Assembly (NCBI RefSeq): GCF_021484805.1
Contig: NZ_CP090557.1
Coordinates: forward strand, 732,501 to 796,500
Reading direction: 5' to 3'
Length of the DNA stretch: 64,000 nucleotides
From: Tellurirhabdus bombi
Lineage (GTDB): Bacteria; Bacteroidota; Bacteroidia; Cytophagales; Spirosomataceae
Positions 18,496 through 27,587 of this stretch are shown here, piece by piece. A program made the position numbers and the translations under genes. A model generated the notes under the pieces. The model was not told where the DNA came from, did not search any database, and saw only the letters and a list, made by a program, of their open reading frames with translations. Every line of letters begins with the position of its first letter. Positions within the stretch are counted from its first letter, which is position 1.

Positions 18496-19004
18496 GGCTC
18501 TTCGGTAGCGTAACAAAAATCAAAGTAGCTGCACGACCGGCATTTACTTTTGGCGATGCGATCCGGACACTGTTCAGAGGTCACTATACGTTCGATATCC
18601 TGCACCCATGTTTCGACCATCGGAACGTCTTCCTCCTCAAGCCGTACCGTTTGCGTCTGGCGAAGCTTTGGGTATTCGATCAGCCCCGTGGCTCCCTCCA
18701 CTCCGTTCCGCCGAAGCAGATACAGATAAAACTGCACCTGCGCGACGTGCGAATGCTCCAGCTTATCCGACTTCTTAATCTCGTGCACGACTTTATCATA
18801 CGGATCATAGAAATCGATCTTAGAACCGTCGAGAATGATTTCACGGTATCGCTCAGCGCGTTGCGGATAAGCTTGTTCGTGCAACTGCTTCCCCTCGGCG
18901 ACTAGTTCTGAATTGTGCTCCATCCGTATATGATTAGCATGGAGCCACATTTCTCGTTTACAGATATGATACATGCCAATAAGTGAGCCAGTAACGGTGT
19001 GCAT
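18492..19004 (-). CDS. cas4: CRISPR-associated exonuclease Cas4
   Basis: A 170-residue RecB-type nuclease that trims prespacers and helps select those with a PAM. Iron-sulfur ligands are visible: a lone cysteine in HICKREMWL (C16) and a C-terminal group, CPDRIAKSKCRSCSYFDFC. The nuclease core shows GSKIDFYDPYDKVVHEIKKS (Asp and the ExK pair) and AQVQFYLYLL (QxxxY motif). It follows cas3 after 38 bp and overlaps cas1 by four bases. Length and motifs match Cas4 of type I-B loci. Confidence 0.96.
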   Translation of the reverse strand: MHTVTGSLIGMYHICKREMWLHANHIRMEHNSELVAEGKQLHEQAYPQRAERYREIILDGSKIDFYDPYDKVVHEIKKSDKLEHSHVAQVQFYLYLLRRNGVEGATGLIEYPKLRQTQTVRLEEEDVPMVETWVQDIERIVTSEQCPDRIAKSKCRSCSYFDFCYATEEP

Positions 19005-19042
19005 AATTTTATCAGCTGTTTCTCGCGCCAGTAGCGAGGTTT

Positions 19043-21826
19043 TTAAAGAAAGGAATTTTCTGACGCATCAAAGGCATCTTCCATCAAACCAGACTCAACT
19101 TGGTAAACTTTATCGTAATGAAGCAGATAAAAGTAACCGTAAGTCGTATCTGCATTAAGGCAAAAACTTCTCATTTTTTCAATGGTCTTAGCGTGCGACA
19201 TCAGCGAGAATGAGAATTTTGTCAAGATACTTTGAAGCGTTTTGAAGTTGATCATGTCGTCCAAGTCAAAACCTTTCTTCTTTTTTCGATTGTCGATAGT
19301 GTTCCGAATAAAACGCTCGTAAAGCTCCCAAACGGACTTACCACTAATAATTTCGTCCCCCTTATTGTACACACCATAATAACTTAGGAAAGCTCGATCA
19401 TCTTCGGTAAATATAGCCTCTCGCTTATAGTCTTCAGCCGATTCGATCCAAATGGGCATATCGATAGGCACAAAAATCGATTCATTTTGCTGATCAATAA
19501 TTCTGAACCGTTTCTCTATTTCAGAAAAATTCAAGCGGGTTAAGTTATCCAGAATTTCGCCCGAAAAATTATCAGCGTAAGCCCCTTGATTGAATCCATC
19601 AATCTTATCAAATACTTCCTGGTACAGCTTATCGAATCGTTTCTTAGATAAAATTTCCTGAGCTACTTCTTTTGATACTTTTCCTTCCTGCACCACTTTG
19701 TACCGGTAATCAGAACCGTAGATAACTCTTGAATCATCCAAACGAAATAAATACACTTCGCAAAGTCCCTTGTTAGCATTCCGATTGACCCGACCTGCTA
19801 ATTGCTCGTCGCTGTCCAGTATTGATATGTTTTTAAACCCTAAATCCATATCAATATCAACTCCGGCTTCGACTACCTGCGTTGTGATGAGTAGGATGTT
19901 CTTTTTTCGGTACTGCGTATTCTTTAATTGATTGATTATCTGGCGACGTCGGAATTCGAGAATAGTGCCTGACAAGACAAAGATTTCATCGAACGGATGG
20001 TCTACTTTTTCAATAATCTGTTTGAACGCTGAAGCCGATTTTTTGTAGATAAATTCAACGATTGTATGAACCGTACGGTGCTCCTCATTACGTTCGGCAA
20101 ACTGTTCTGACTTACCGATTACAATATCGGCTAGATCAATCCAGTCCTCTTTACTCTTCGCGTCGAACTGACGATCGTACAGATCAAAATTAAACTGTAC
20201 CCTTTTAGCGAAATTTGGGTTTTCCAGATATTTCTGAGCATTGGGTAAGAGTTCCTGAAAAGTCGGAATCGGATTCAGTTGAAGACTCAGTTTGTCTAGC
20301 TTAGGCAACGTAGCCGACATGAGAATAAATCGAATATTGAAATACTCCGCGTATTGGCTGATAAAGTACAGCATCTTATCCCATATTTTAGGATTATAGG
20401 ATTGCAGTTCATCGACAATAATTACTGAATTAGCCAACCGATGCAAGAGGTAATTAGCCTCCTTGGCATTCGTTTTCAACACATCGAAGAACCGCACATG
20501 AGACAAGAGGGTTACCGGATAAAGCGCAAACAGGTTGTCAATAAAATCCTTTTTATCCCGTCCATATACCCCATCGGTTTTTTGTTCGTCTCGCTCGTTT
20601 TTGCTTTGAAATCCCGCTTTTGAATGTAGTTCAGCTAGTTCAAAATTGGTCAGTTGCAGCGTTTTCTGAACTGCCTTGTACGTCTGCGTAATCAGAGTAG
20701 TGAATGGAAAAACGTAGAATACCTTCCGAATATCGGGATTCCTTTCCAGCAGTTCGGTCAAAGCAATCATCGACAGGTTCGTTTTACCCCCACCCGTCGG
20801 GGCTTCTATGTAATAAAGCCGCTTGTCAGGGAACGTTCGAATGGTTTGAATCAGCTCGATTGCCATTTCCCGACGCAGTAGATTCAGGTTCTTATTTGAC
20901 CTTTCCTGAAGCGTATCTTCTTGAAACACATAGCCATCAACCTGCTCAAACGTGGCCTTATTATGTTCGTAATAACGCAGATTCTGGACAATCTCTTCAA
21001 TACGGCTTCGATTTGTCAAAACGCCAAAATCAACCGTTTTGTCATCACTCATGTACTCATGCGTCGCCAGGTAGTCGGATGCTGTTAGTAAAGAGAAATT
21101 AAGCTTAAGTAAAGCAAACATCGAAAATGAGTCCTTTGTCGAATGCTCAAAGCCACTCCAGAATACATCGAAATTAGCAAAGACAAATTCAGACAAACCC
21201 TGATCGAATGAGAAGTCATAAAGTGCCAAGTAGTGTTGTACTTTGCTGTAAAACTCACCAAACTCAGCTTTATCGATATCCGCTTTAACTTCGTCTAAGT
21301 ACGGGCTGTGGTGTTTAATAATAGTATACGAGAATTGCCATATAATGACTACAAGGCATTGTAATTCATTATCATTCAATTCGCTATCCTGTTCAATTTG
21401 GCTTAGAAAATGACTCACGTACATATAGGCCCCTAACCAGGAATGCCCGTGAGCCGGAGAGAACGGACTTTTCGGATTCGGCTTAAACGCGGGATTCTTC
21501 ATGCGGGAGGCCTGAAAATCTTCGTTTACTTTCCCAAAATCATGAAATGCGATCGTATTGACGAACAGCTTTTTTACCCAATTATTTAACCTAAGGTTGT
21601 CGCCAGTAAGCCCACGGATGAGCCGGTCTATAACCGGCTCCAAACCATGCGCATCACATAACGAATCAAAATAATCGTTGACTAAATCACAATGCTCGAA
21701 CAGTTTTTCGGGCATTACTGATACTTCTTCCCCTTTATTTGGTAAGTGAGCCCAGTACTGATCATGAGCTTTCAGTAAGGTCGAAATAGATGCTCTGTCT
21801 TTACGTAAGATGTGAAAAGAAAGCAT
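19043..21826 (-). CDS. cas3: CRISPR-associated helicase-nuclease Cas3
   Basis: A 927-residue effector that unwinds and degrades target DNA once recruited by the Cascade complex. The N-terminal HD nuclease has FHDFGKVNEDF and AHGHSWLGAYM, giving the expected metal-binding His and Asp. The helicase shows Walker A (APTGGGKTNLSM), a DExx box (IIVDELQSYNP), motif III (LMSATLP) and motif VI (EQLAGRVNRNANKG). All catalytic motifs seem intact, so interference should be active. It starts three bases after cas5 and precedes cas4 in the operon. Confidence 0.97.
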   Translation of the reverse strand: MLSFHILRKDRASISTLLKAHDQYWAHLPNKGEEVSVMPEKLFEHCDLVNDYFDSLCDAHGLEPVIDRLIRGLTGDNLRLNNWVKKLFVNTIAFHDFGKVNEDFQASRMKNPAFKPNPKSPFSPAHGHSWLGAYMYVSHFLSQIEQDSELNDNELQCLVVIIWQFSYTIIKHHSPYLDEVKADIDKAEFGEFYSKVQHYLALYDFSFDQGLSEFVFANFDVFWSGFEHSTKDSFSMFALLKLNFSLLTASDYLATHEYMSDDKTVDFGVLTNRSRIEEIVQNLRYYEHNKATFEQVDGYVFQEDTLQERSNKNLNLLRREMAIELIQTIRTFPDKRLYYIEAPTGGGKTNLSMIALTELLERNPDIRKVFYVFPFTTLITQTYKAVQKTLQLTNFELAELHSKAGFQSKNERDEQKTDGVYGRDKKDFIDNLFALYPVTLLSHVRFFDVLKTNAKEANYLLHRLANSVIIVDELQSYNPKIWDKMLYFISQYAEYFNIRFILMSATLPKLDKLSLQLNPIPTFQELLPNAQKYLENPNFAKRVQFNFDLYDRQFDAKSKEDWIDLADIVIGKSEQFAERNEEHRTVHTIVEFIYKKSASAFKQIIEKVDHPFDEIFVLSGTILEFRRRQIINQLKNTQYRKKNILLITTQVVEAGVDIDMDLGFKNISILDSDEQLAGRVNRNANKGLCEVYLFRLDDSRVIYGSDYRYKVVQEGKVSKEVAQEILSKKRFDKLYQEVFDKIDGFNQGAYADNFSGEILDNLTRLNFSEIEKRFRIIDQQNESIFVPIDMPIWIESAEDYKREAIFTEDDRAFLSYYGVYNKGDEIISGKSVWELYERFIRNTIDNRKKKKGFDLDDMINFKTLQSILTKFSFSLMSHAKTIEKMRSFCLNADTTYGYFYLLHYDKVYQVESGLMEDAFDASENSFL

Positions 21827-21829
21827 AAT

Positions 21830-22627
21830 TTAGAAAAGTTGAACCACTGTTTTAGAGCCTATACTGTCTTCGATTTGGAGCAGATTAGTGATAGTAGATT
21901 CCGAAGAAAGTACGTAATCCGTGTAAGCCATGTCGTAAAGATGATACTGAATTAGGCTTTCGTGGAAGTGGACTGGCAACCGCTCGAAATAAGAAAAAGT
22001 AGCCTCGTTGAATACTGTTCTGCTTCTGAACGAGATCTTTACCAACACCTGCTCATTTTTTATGGGATTAGACTTGATGAAAACGGTACGAAGACCAAAG
22101 TCCTGACCAGGTTTAAACGCGTTAAAATCATACTCCCGAAAAGTCGATTCACCATCGTCATTTAGCCACGATGCCTGAAACTCATTTTTACCCAGATACG
22201 GAATGTATTCAGCCTGACCTCTTTTTAGATAATCATACAACTTATTATGGTCTTCTACAGCCAAATCCAACAGCACATAGCACCGATAGGCAGGCTTAAC
22301 GAGCATCATTTCCTCGATCAATAAGTTGCCATCATCATTCGCGTAGCCAACTGTGTTGGTGTACTTTACCGTTGTTTTCTGGAAATTACCTTTCTCGTGG
22401 TTCAGCGGCTCAATGCCAATGGATAAATCCTTGAGCCGCTGATAATACTGCGGAAACTCGCCCTTCTTCGAATATCCCTCCAGGCCAATAATAGCGCCCA
22501 GAATACCCAGCAAAGCAGGTTTATGAATCATATTATACGACAGCAGGATACCATCGTTATAATCGGGCTTCTTGAAAAAGCCAAAATCGGCTCGCAAGTC
22601 GAACGAAATCAATTTTTGATCCGCCAT
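21830..22627 (-). CDS. cas5: CRISPR-associated protein Cas5 (type I-B)
   Basis: A 265-residue RAMP subunit of the surveillance complex, expected to cap the 5' handle of the crRNA. It has the usual N-terminal start (LISFDLRADFGFFKKPDYN) and the family segment KPALLGILGAIIGLEGYS. Position between cas7 and cas3, with only seven and three bases between genes, fits the canonical I-B order. The sequence resembles the Cas5h/Cas5t branch. No catalytic residue is expected because Cas6 is encoded separately. Confidence 0.92.
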   Translation of the reverse strand: MADQKLISFDLRADFGFFKKPDYNDGILLSYNMIHKPALLGILGAIIGLEGYSKKGEFPQYYQRLKDLSIGIEPLNHEKGNFQKTTVKYTNTVGYANDDGNLLIEEMMLVKPAYRCYVLLDLAVEDHNKLYDYLKRGQAEYIPYLGKNEFQASWLNDDGESTFREYDFNAFKPGQDFGLRTVFIKSNPIKNEQVLVKISFRSRTVFNEATFSYFERLPVHFHESLIQYHLYDMAYTDYVLSSESTITNLLQIEDSIGSKTVVQLF

Positions 22628-22634
22628 AGCTCAG

Positions 22635-23582
22635 TTAGTTTAACTCTAGCACTTCCGCACCTTCGGGGGCATTCACGACGGTTGTTACAGCCGAATCGTA
22701 ATACAGTTCTATTTTCTCGATTTCGCTCTTGATGTGCTCACGGCCCAGAATAGCACTGACTTTCGCTAAATCAATTTCCCGGCTTTCATTTTCGCCGACG
22801 TTTATACTCACCAGTTCGACAAACGAAGGCAGCACTAATTTGGAATCTTGCTTAAGCTGAACCCACAACAGTAACTCATTTTCGGTACCTGCCTTTGCGG
22901 ACGAGTCATACAACGTAACACCAGCGCGTAGCGCCTGCTTTAGCTTAGCAACATCATCGTCGGTTATTCCAGCGTTATTAACAACTTTCGCCATTTCTTC
23001 GAGATTCCGAGGATTCACCGACAGATGATGGACGTAGTGCCCCTCCCTCAGTTTGAATTGAGTCCCCAGAGTTGTTTGCATCGAATCAGCACTTTTGTCG
23101 TTGGAGTTACGAAACGGCGACGAAATTTGCTCCGAGTAAATAATTCCTTCCGGGAAGCGATTGACACCATGCGTAAACTGAACTGTCCCGTGCAACGAAA
23201 GATTTGCGCCCGAACTGGCAAACGTGCCACCAAACAGCCGAATATCAATGCACTGCAACAGGTTTTCCAGAATTTGCTTACGTACTTTTACGGCAGCATC
23301 TTTTCCTTTCTCAGTCGGAAATGCTCCAAAATGCTTTGTATAAGTTTGGTCAAGATCACGCGGCTGCATTTCATCACTCAGGCTCTTGAAGTAAAAAACG
23401 TGCTCCTCCCCTAAGTGCTTAACCAGGTAGTTACGGATCGAATATTTCAACGCTTTATCGGTAGCGTAAACGGTTCCGTCAGGAAGTGTACGGGGTTGGT
23501 GGGTGAAGTCCGCGTTATAATTTGAATTGATCGATTTGATGATGGCACAGCCAAAAACGCGATTTTTGAATGATTGACTCAT
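22635..23582 (-). CDS. cas7: CRISPR-associated protein Cas7 (Csh2-like)
   Basis: A 315-residue RAMP protein that forms the backbone of the complex along the spacer part of the crRNA. It resembles the Csh2 type: an N-terminal strand (NRVFGCAIIKSINSNYNADF), then LPDGTVYATDKALKYSIRNYLVKH, which corresponds to the region where family members read VTDVRLKRTIRDYL. Glycine-rich turns follow (LRLFGGTFASSGANLSLHGTVQF in the translated frame). It lies between cas8 and cas5 on the same strand. Position, size and motifs support the call; the exact Cas7 subfamily is less certain. Confidence 0.92.
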   Translation of the reverse strand: MSQSFKNRVFGCAIIKSINSNYNADFTHQPRTLPDGTVYATDKALKYSIRNYLVKHLGEEHVFYFKSLSDEMQPRDLDQTYTKHFGAFPTEKGKDAAVKVRKQILENLLQCIDIRLFGGTFASSGANLSLHGTVQFTHGVNRFPEGIIYSEQISSPFRNSNDKSADSMQTTLGTQFKLREGHYVHHLSVNPRNLEEMAKVVNNAGITDDDVAKLKQALRAGVTLYDSSAKAGTENELLLWVQLKQDSKLVLPSFVELVSINVGENESREIDLAKVSAILGREHIKSEIEKIELYYDSAVTTVVNAPEGAEVLELN

Positions 23583-23617
23583 GGTTATACTAGAGTATTT
23601 GCGTGGTTTGAATTGAT

Positions 23618-25477
23618 TTATTCTTCTGTCTGTGTTGATTCAGTTTCTACCTCTTCTTTCTTCTCCTTATCGCTGAAGAGCGCATTTTGTGAGAAGACGC
23701 CCGCCAACGTCGTTGGCATCAGATCGCGAATACTCGTTTTTGTCTCATAAGCCATCACTTCAGCAAACGGCGTACGGAAATTGCTCGAAAACGTTTCGTG
23801 TTTATACGTATCGAATAGTCGTGCCAATGCCTTGTTTAGCTCTTTGGCGTGGACCTGTTGTAGAAAAGGCTCCAGCCGTTTGTAGCTTGTATCAGCGGTT
23901 TTGCTCTTGGTAAACAGATAATAAATAACCTGTCCGACGGTGAACGCGTATTGCTCATCGGTTTCAATAGAAGCTTCGTTTTTTGTCAGCTTCTGAATAA
24001 ATTCCCGGTACGCCCGGAGTTTGTTAGCCATCGTGTTACTGGGTTTATTTTTTTGTTCAAAATTTTCGGCAAGGCTGAACCAGGTATTCAGTTTCTGGCG
24101 GATTGAAAAGTTCTGCGTGTGATTGCCGTTTTTTATCTCGTCCAGCCGCAAATCGTCTAGAATACTGGTTTGAAGTATATCGTCGAACATTAGCCGTGTA
24201 ACTGCCTGCCTTTTCGATTTGTAGATAAAATCATAAAAGGCTTTGCGGTATTTCATTACCAACAGATAGGTATTATCGGACTTACAATACTTTGCGTCGA
24301 TATCATCGAAGAATTTGTATTGAAACCCTCCGGCTTTCGTCTTGACAACTAATGAGTTATTGAAAATAGAAACTAAGATCGAGTACTGAAGATCAAAGAC
24401 ATTCTTAACCAAAGGTTTATAATTAATGGAAAAGTAATCGTAAACCTGCCAGGGCTTACCGGCTTCGTCTTTGAGGTAATAGTCAAATTTGGAAACAAAA
24501 TCGAAGTCCTTGATCTCTCCCGCCAGATAAAACAATAGATAATAGTTGCCTATATCATTCTTGTATTTATCATAAAGTGTTTCAATGATCTCCTTATAGC
24601 CAAGCCGTTCGCCGTCCTCTGCTCCTTTCTTAAAGAGCGCAACCGAATCCTGTTTCAATTCGTCACGATCAACAAAGATGGGCAGGGGTCGAGGCAATAT
24701 ATTCCGACCGATAATATCCTGAAACTCAAACAAAGACCGCGCTTCCGCCGAAGAAATACGTCCGGCAATATCGAACGAAGCTGTCTGGTGCGACAGATAA
24801 GCCTTTTTAGTTGGAAAGCCATTGAAGAAATCGCTGGTCCCGTAGACGTTCTCGGCAACCGTAACGTTGTATTGATTTGTATTAAAGAGCTTGTCGGCGA
24901 GATATTTTGTATTGGCTCTTTGATAAACCTCCAATGGCTCGTTCAGGTAGAAAACAATGTAGTTCGCGTCTTTTAGCGATTCATACGCTGGAATCTGGCT
25001 TAAAATGGCGTCCAGTTTTTCCTCACTGTTCAAGGCATACTTAAAAAGTTCAGCACGTTGCTTTTCCGCTTCGTCATCCAGCAACTCAAAGGCTTTGGCG
25101 AAATAGGCGTTCACCCGTTCCGGTAATTTCACCTTCGCATCGGTATACTTTGCTCCGCCTTTCAACGACTCTCGCTTAAAAGCCAGACAAAAGGGTGAAC
25201 AGGAGTGAATTCCTTTAGCGGGCAAATCGAAGCATTTATTAGTATTGACCATCCAGGCAGCCTGAGCCCAGGCCGCGCAATCCCGAAGAAACGGCGTTAA
25301 GCTTTCCATTTTCTTCGAGTACACTTCGGACACAAACCCATCCGGCGGCCAATAGACCTGATCGTCTTCCCGTTTTAGCGTCAGAACGATGTGCAGGCCT
25401 TCTTTCGGAACAACCCCGATGTTAGCCATTCCCTGCTCTTTGAGGGAATCTGTGAAGTTTACGAGTTCTTTAAGCAT
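23618..25477 (-). CDS. cas8b: CRISPR-associated large subunit Cas8b (Csh1-like)
   Basis: A 619-residue large subunit of the type I-B complex, expected to recognise the PAM and recruit Cas3. A cysteine cluster around KCFDLPAKGIHSCSPFCLAF (about residues 79-98) matches the zinc-binding region found in Csh1/TM1802-type Cas8b proteins. The remainder is helical and poorly conserved, as is usual. The C-terminus is acidic (KEKKEEVETESTQTEE). It follows cas6 after a 120-bp gap, the widest gap in the first part of the operon, and precedes cas7 by 35 bp. Confidence 0.88.
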   Translation of the reverse strand: MLKELVNFTDSLKEQGMANIGVVPKEGLHIVLTLKREDDQVYWPPDGFVSEVYSKKMESLTPFLRDCAAWAQAAWMVNTNKCFDLPAKGIHSCSPFCLAFKRESLKGGAKYTDAKVKLPERVNAYFAKAFELLDDEAEKQRAELFKYALNSEEKLDAILSQIPAYESLKDANYIVFYLNEPLEVYQRANTKYLADKLFNTNQYNVTVAENVYGTSDFFNGFPTKKAYLSHQTASFDIAGRISSAEARSLFEFQDIIGRNILPRPLPIFVDRDELKQDSVALFKKGAEDGERLGYKEIIETLYDKYKNDIGNYYLLFYLAGEIKDFDFVSKFDYYLKDEAGKPWQVYDYFSINYKPLVKNVFDLQYSILVSIFNNSLVVKTKAGGFQYKFFDDIDAKYCKSDNTYLLVMKYRKAFYDFIYKSKRQAVTRLMFDDILQTSILDDLRLDEIKNGNHTQNFSIRQKLNTWFSLAENFEQKNKPSNTMANKLRAYREFIQKLTKNEASIETDEQYAFTVGQVIYYLFTKSKTADTSYKRLEPFLQQVHAKELNKALARLFDTYKHETFSSNFRTPFAEVMAYETKTSIRDLMPTTLAGVFSQNALFSDKEKKEEVETESTQTEE

Positions 25478-25597
25478 AGTAAAGCTTATGGGATTACCTT
25501 CATTAGGGTATTGAATGAATAATTATCTAGGAAGCGGCAAAGGCCAAAAACGAATCGCTAATCGCCATCCTGAAAAAGCTGGACGTCAGGGTCGTTA

Positions 25598-26416
25598 CTA
25601 AATAACCCCCACCGACCCAAACCCCTCCGCATTATACCGCCCCAAGCCTGCCAGCACCGCCAATTCCAGCAATTCCTTCGGGCCGCTGAGTTCGAATAAA
25701 AAGCCAAACCATCCGCGCACTTTCGTCTCCGCTCTCGAATCTTCTTTGATCGCGACCAGCCTGGATTTAGGCTCCCGGTCGGGCAGGAGCCGGTACGTTA
25801 CTGCCGACGTCGCAAAGTCATGGGCAGATAAATCACCTACCGAAACCGTTCGGGGGATACTGTTCCACTTCGCCAGCAGGTTGTCGATTAGTAACGGACC
25901 GAATTGTACGTCCGCTGGATGCAGGTACTGATCCATGCCGCGCCGTCCGGTTCGGCGTTCCGACTTCTCGGCGATCACCACGGGTGAGAGCGTCCGCAAC
26001 GTAACGGTGTCCGAGTTTATCTCCAATGGCACGGCCTCAACCCGCTCAATGATAAACTCCGCCCGGTGTTTGGGCGTGGCAATCACGCAACGCTGGTCCT
26101 GAAACAGCCCCATAATGAAATGCTGGGCCGCCTTATCGACGTAGAAACTGACCACCCACTCAATATGCGGAGACGTCACCCACAAGCCCCCCGCGCGGAC
26201 ATCGACGCGGGCGTTAGGGATGATCAAGTCCGAAAATGTGAACAGCTTAAACCGGCGCGTACTCGAATATTCATACCCGCGCGAATGCAGGAAATCGGCG
26301 TATTTCTGATCAGCGTCGGCCAGCACAGCGTAAATGAACGCGCTGAGTCGGTAGGCGTAATTAAAAGGGACCAGCGTTTGCCGGGCAGTGGGTCTTAATA
26401 TTAATCGAAACTGCAT
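25598..26416 (-). CDS. cas6: CRISPR repeat endoribonuclease Cas6
   Basis: A 272-residue RAMP endoribonuclease that cuts the array transcript within each repeat to leave the ATTGAAAT-type handle. It shows two ferredoxin-like halves and ends with the diagnostic glycine-rich loop GLGRYNAEGFGSVGV. The N-terminal segment (RLILRPTARQTLVPFNYAYRLSAFIYAVL) is typical of the family. Candidate catalytic His residues lie in FLHSRGYEYS. It is the first gene of the cas operon, with a candidate promoter about 60 bp upstream, and is divergent from the WYL regulator. Confidence 0.95.
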   Translation of the reverse strand: MQFRLILRPTARQTLVPFNYAYRLSAFIYAVLADADQKYADFLHSRGYEYSSTRRFKLFTFSDLIIPNARVDVRAGGLWVTSPHIEWVVSFYVDKAAQHFIMGLFQDQRCVIATPKHRAEFIIERVEAVPLEINSDTVTLRTLSPVVIAEKSERRTGRRGMDQYLHPADVQFGPLLIDNLLAKWNSIPRTVSVGDLSAHDFATSAVTYRLLPDREPKSRLVAIKEDSRAETKVRGWFGFLFELSGPKELLELAVLAGLGRYNAEGFGSVGVI

Positions 26417-26475
26417 ACTCCTTGATCAATTATCAGTTAAAAAGGTAAGGATCTTCTTAGGATTATTTTTTCAAT

Positions 26476-26504
26476 CATTTATATCCTTTGAGGGAACGGT
26501 CAAA
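26476..26504 (-). promoter_or_regulatory. candidate cas operon promoter
   Basis: Minus-strand TTTG (26504-26501), a 17-bp spacer and TATAAATG (26483-26476), about 60 bp upstream of the cas6 start. It lies in the 157-bp region shared with the divergent WYL regulator gene, where an operator would be expected. It is weak by the TAnnTTTG consensus. Confidence 0.4.
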
Positions 26505-26573
26505 CGATCTTGAGCCAAAGTTCTCAACTTGCGGGGTAACCTATTCGTACGGAAACCATCTTAGGAAAAATTT

Positions 26574-27584
26574 ATGCCCCTCATCAAAAATCAATTCGAA
26601 CGGCTGAAGAAAATCAACGAACGTCTCAACCGCTGGAACAGGGGTGTCGTTTCTAAAACCGAACTGCTTCAGCTTTGCGATTGCTCCGAAAGTACGCTCA
26701 AAACCGATCTTGAATACCTGCGTGATGTCTACGAAGCACCCATCAAGTATGACCGCCGACAGAAAGGCTGGCGTTATGAGCGCCCGTTCGACATGGCCGC
26801 CAGCGTGACCCTTTCCAGCCACGATCTGGCCGCTCTGGAAACAGCCGCCGCCACGCTTTCGCAACTCCAGCACCTGGATATTTTCCGTGATTTACGCGGT
26901 ACCGTGGATAAAATTGACAAAGCCGTCCGGTTCCGCGCCTCCAAACGGCGAAAATACCAGTCGCATATTTTGTTTGAATCGGTACCGTACGTGAAGGGAA
27001 ATGAATACATCGAACCGCTTTTGCGCGCTATTCACGAAGAACAGGCTGTTACTTTTCAGTACCAGAAATATGAGTCGGAGGAGATAAAAGACCACGTTGT
27101 TTATCCGTATATTCTAAAAGAGCACCGCAACCGCTGGTATTTAATCGGTTGGCAGGGACAGAAAGGTTACCTCGGCCTTAGAACCTATGGTCTGGATCGT
27201 ATTTTGCCCAACAGTTTACAAGCAGCTAGTCCATTGAGCGCCGTGCCTGAATTTGATGCTGAAACGTATTTTCGGTATTCGCTGGGCGTGGCCGTCTACG
27301 AGAAAAATGCGCCGGAAGACGTGGTTCTTTCCTTCACTCCGAAAGCAGGTAAACAGTTCAAAGCCCAGCCGTTTTACCCGTTCAACCCAGAAGATGTGCT
27401 GCTCGACTCCGCCGACGAATGCCGCATCCGACTCTATATTATTATTAATCTGGAGTTGGTTTACGAACTGGCGAGGTTGGGCGCAGGTGTAAAAGTGCTT
27501 TCGCCCAACTCGCTAGTTGAATTAGTAAAAGGACATCACCAGCAAGCGCTTGATGTCTATCAGGAAGAAAAATTGGAAAAATAA
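26574..27584 (+). CDS. WYL-domain transcriptional regulator
   Basis: A 336-residue DNA-binding regulator. An N-terminal winged helix (about residues 5-60, VSKTELLQLCDCSESTLKTDLEYLRD) is followed by a linker. A WYL domain starts near residue 145, with the WYL triplet at 178-180 (HRNRWYLIGWQGQ) and the Arg-rich LRTYGLDRI. A WCX-like C-terminal extension spans about 245-330. WYL proteins often sit beside CRISPR-Cas and other defence loci and are thought to sense nucleic-acid ligands; control of the divergent cas operon is therefore a reasonable inference. It ends three bases from the convergent TIM-barrel gene. Confidence 0.9.
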   Translation: MPLIKNQFERLKKINERLNRWNRGVVSKTELLQLCDCSESTLKTDLEYLRDVYEAPIKYDRRQKGWRYERPFDMAASVTLSSHDLAALETAAATLSQLQHLDIFRDLRGTVDKIDKAVRFRASKRRKYQSHILFESVPYVKGNEYIEPLLRAIHEEQAVTFQYQKYESEEIKDHVVYPYILKEHRNRWYLIGWQGQKGYLGLRTYGLDRILPNSLQAASPLSAVPEFDAETYFRYSLGVAVYEKNAPEDVVLSFTPKAGKQFKAQPFYPFNPEDVLLDSADECRIRLYIIINLELVYELARLGAGVKVLSPNSLVELVKGHHQQALDVYQEEKLEK

Positions 27585-27587
27585 ACG

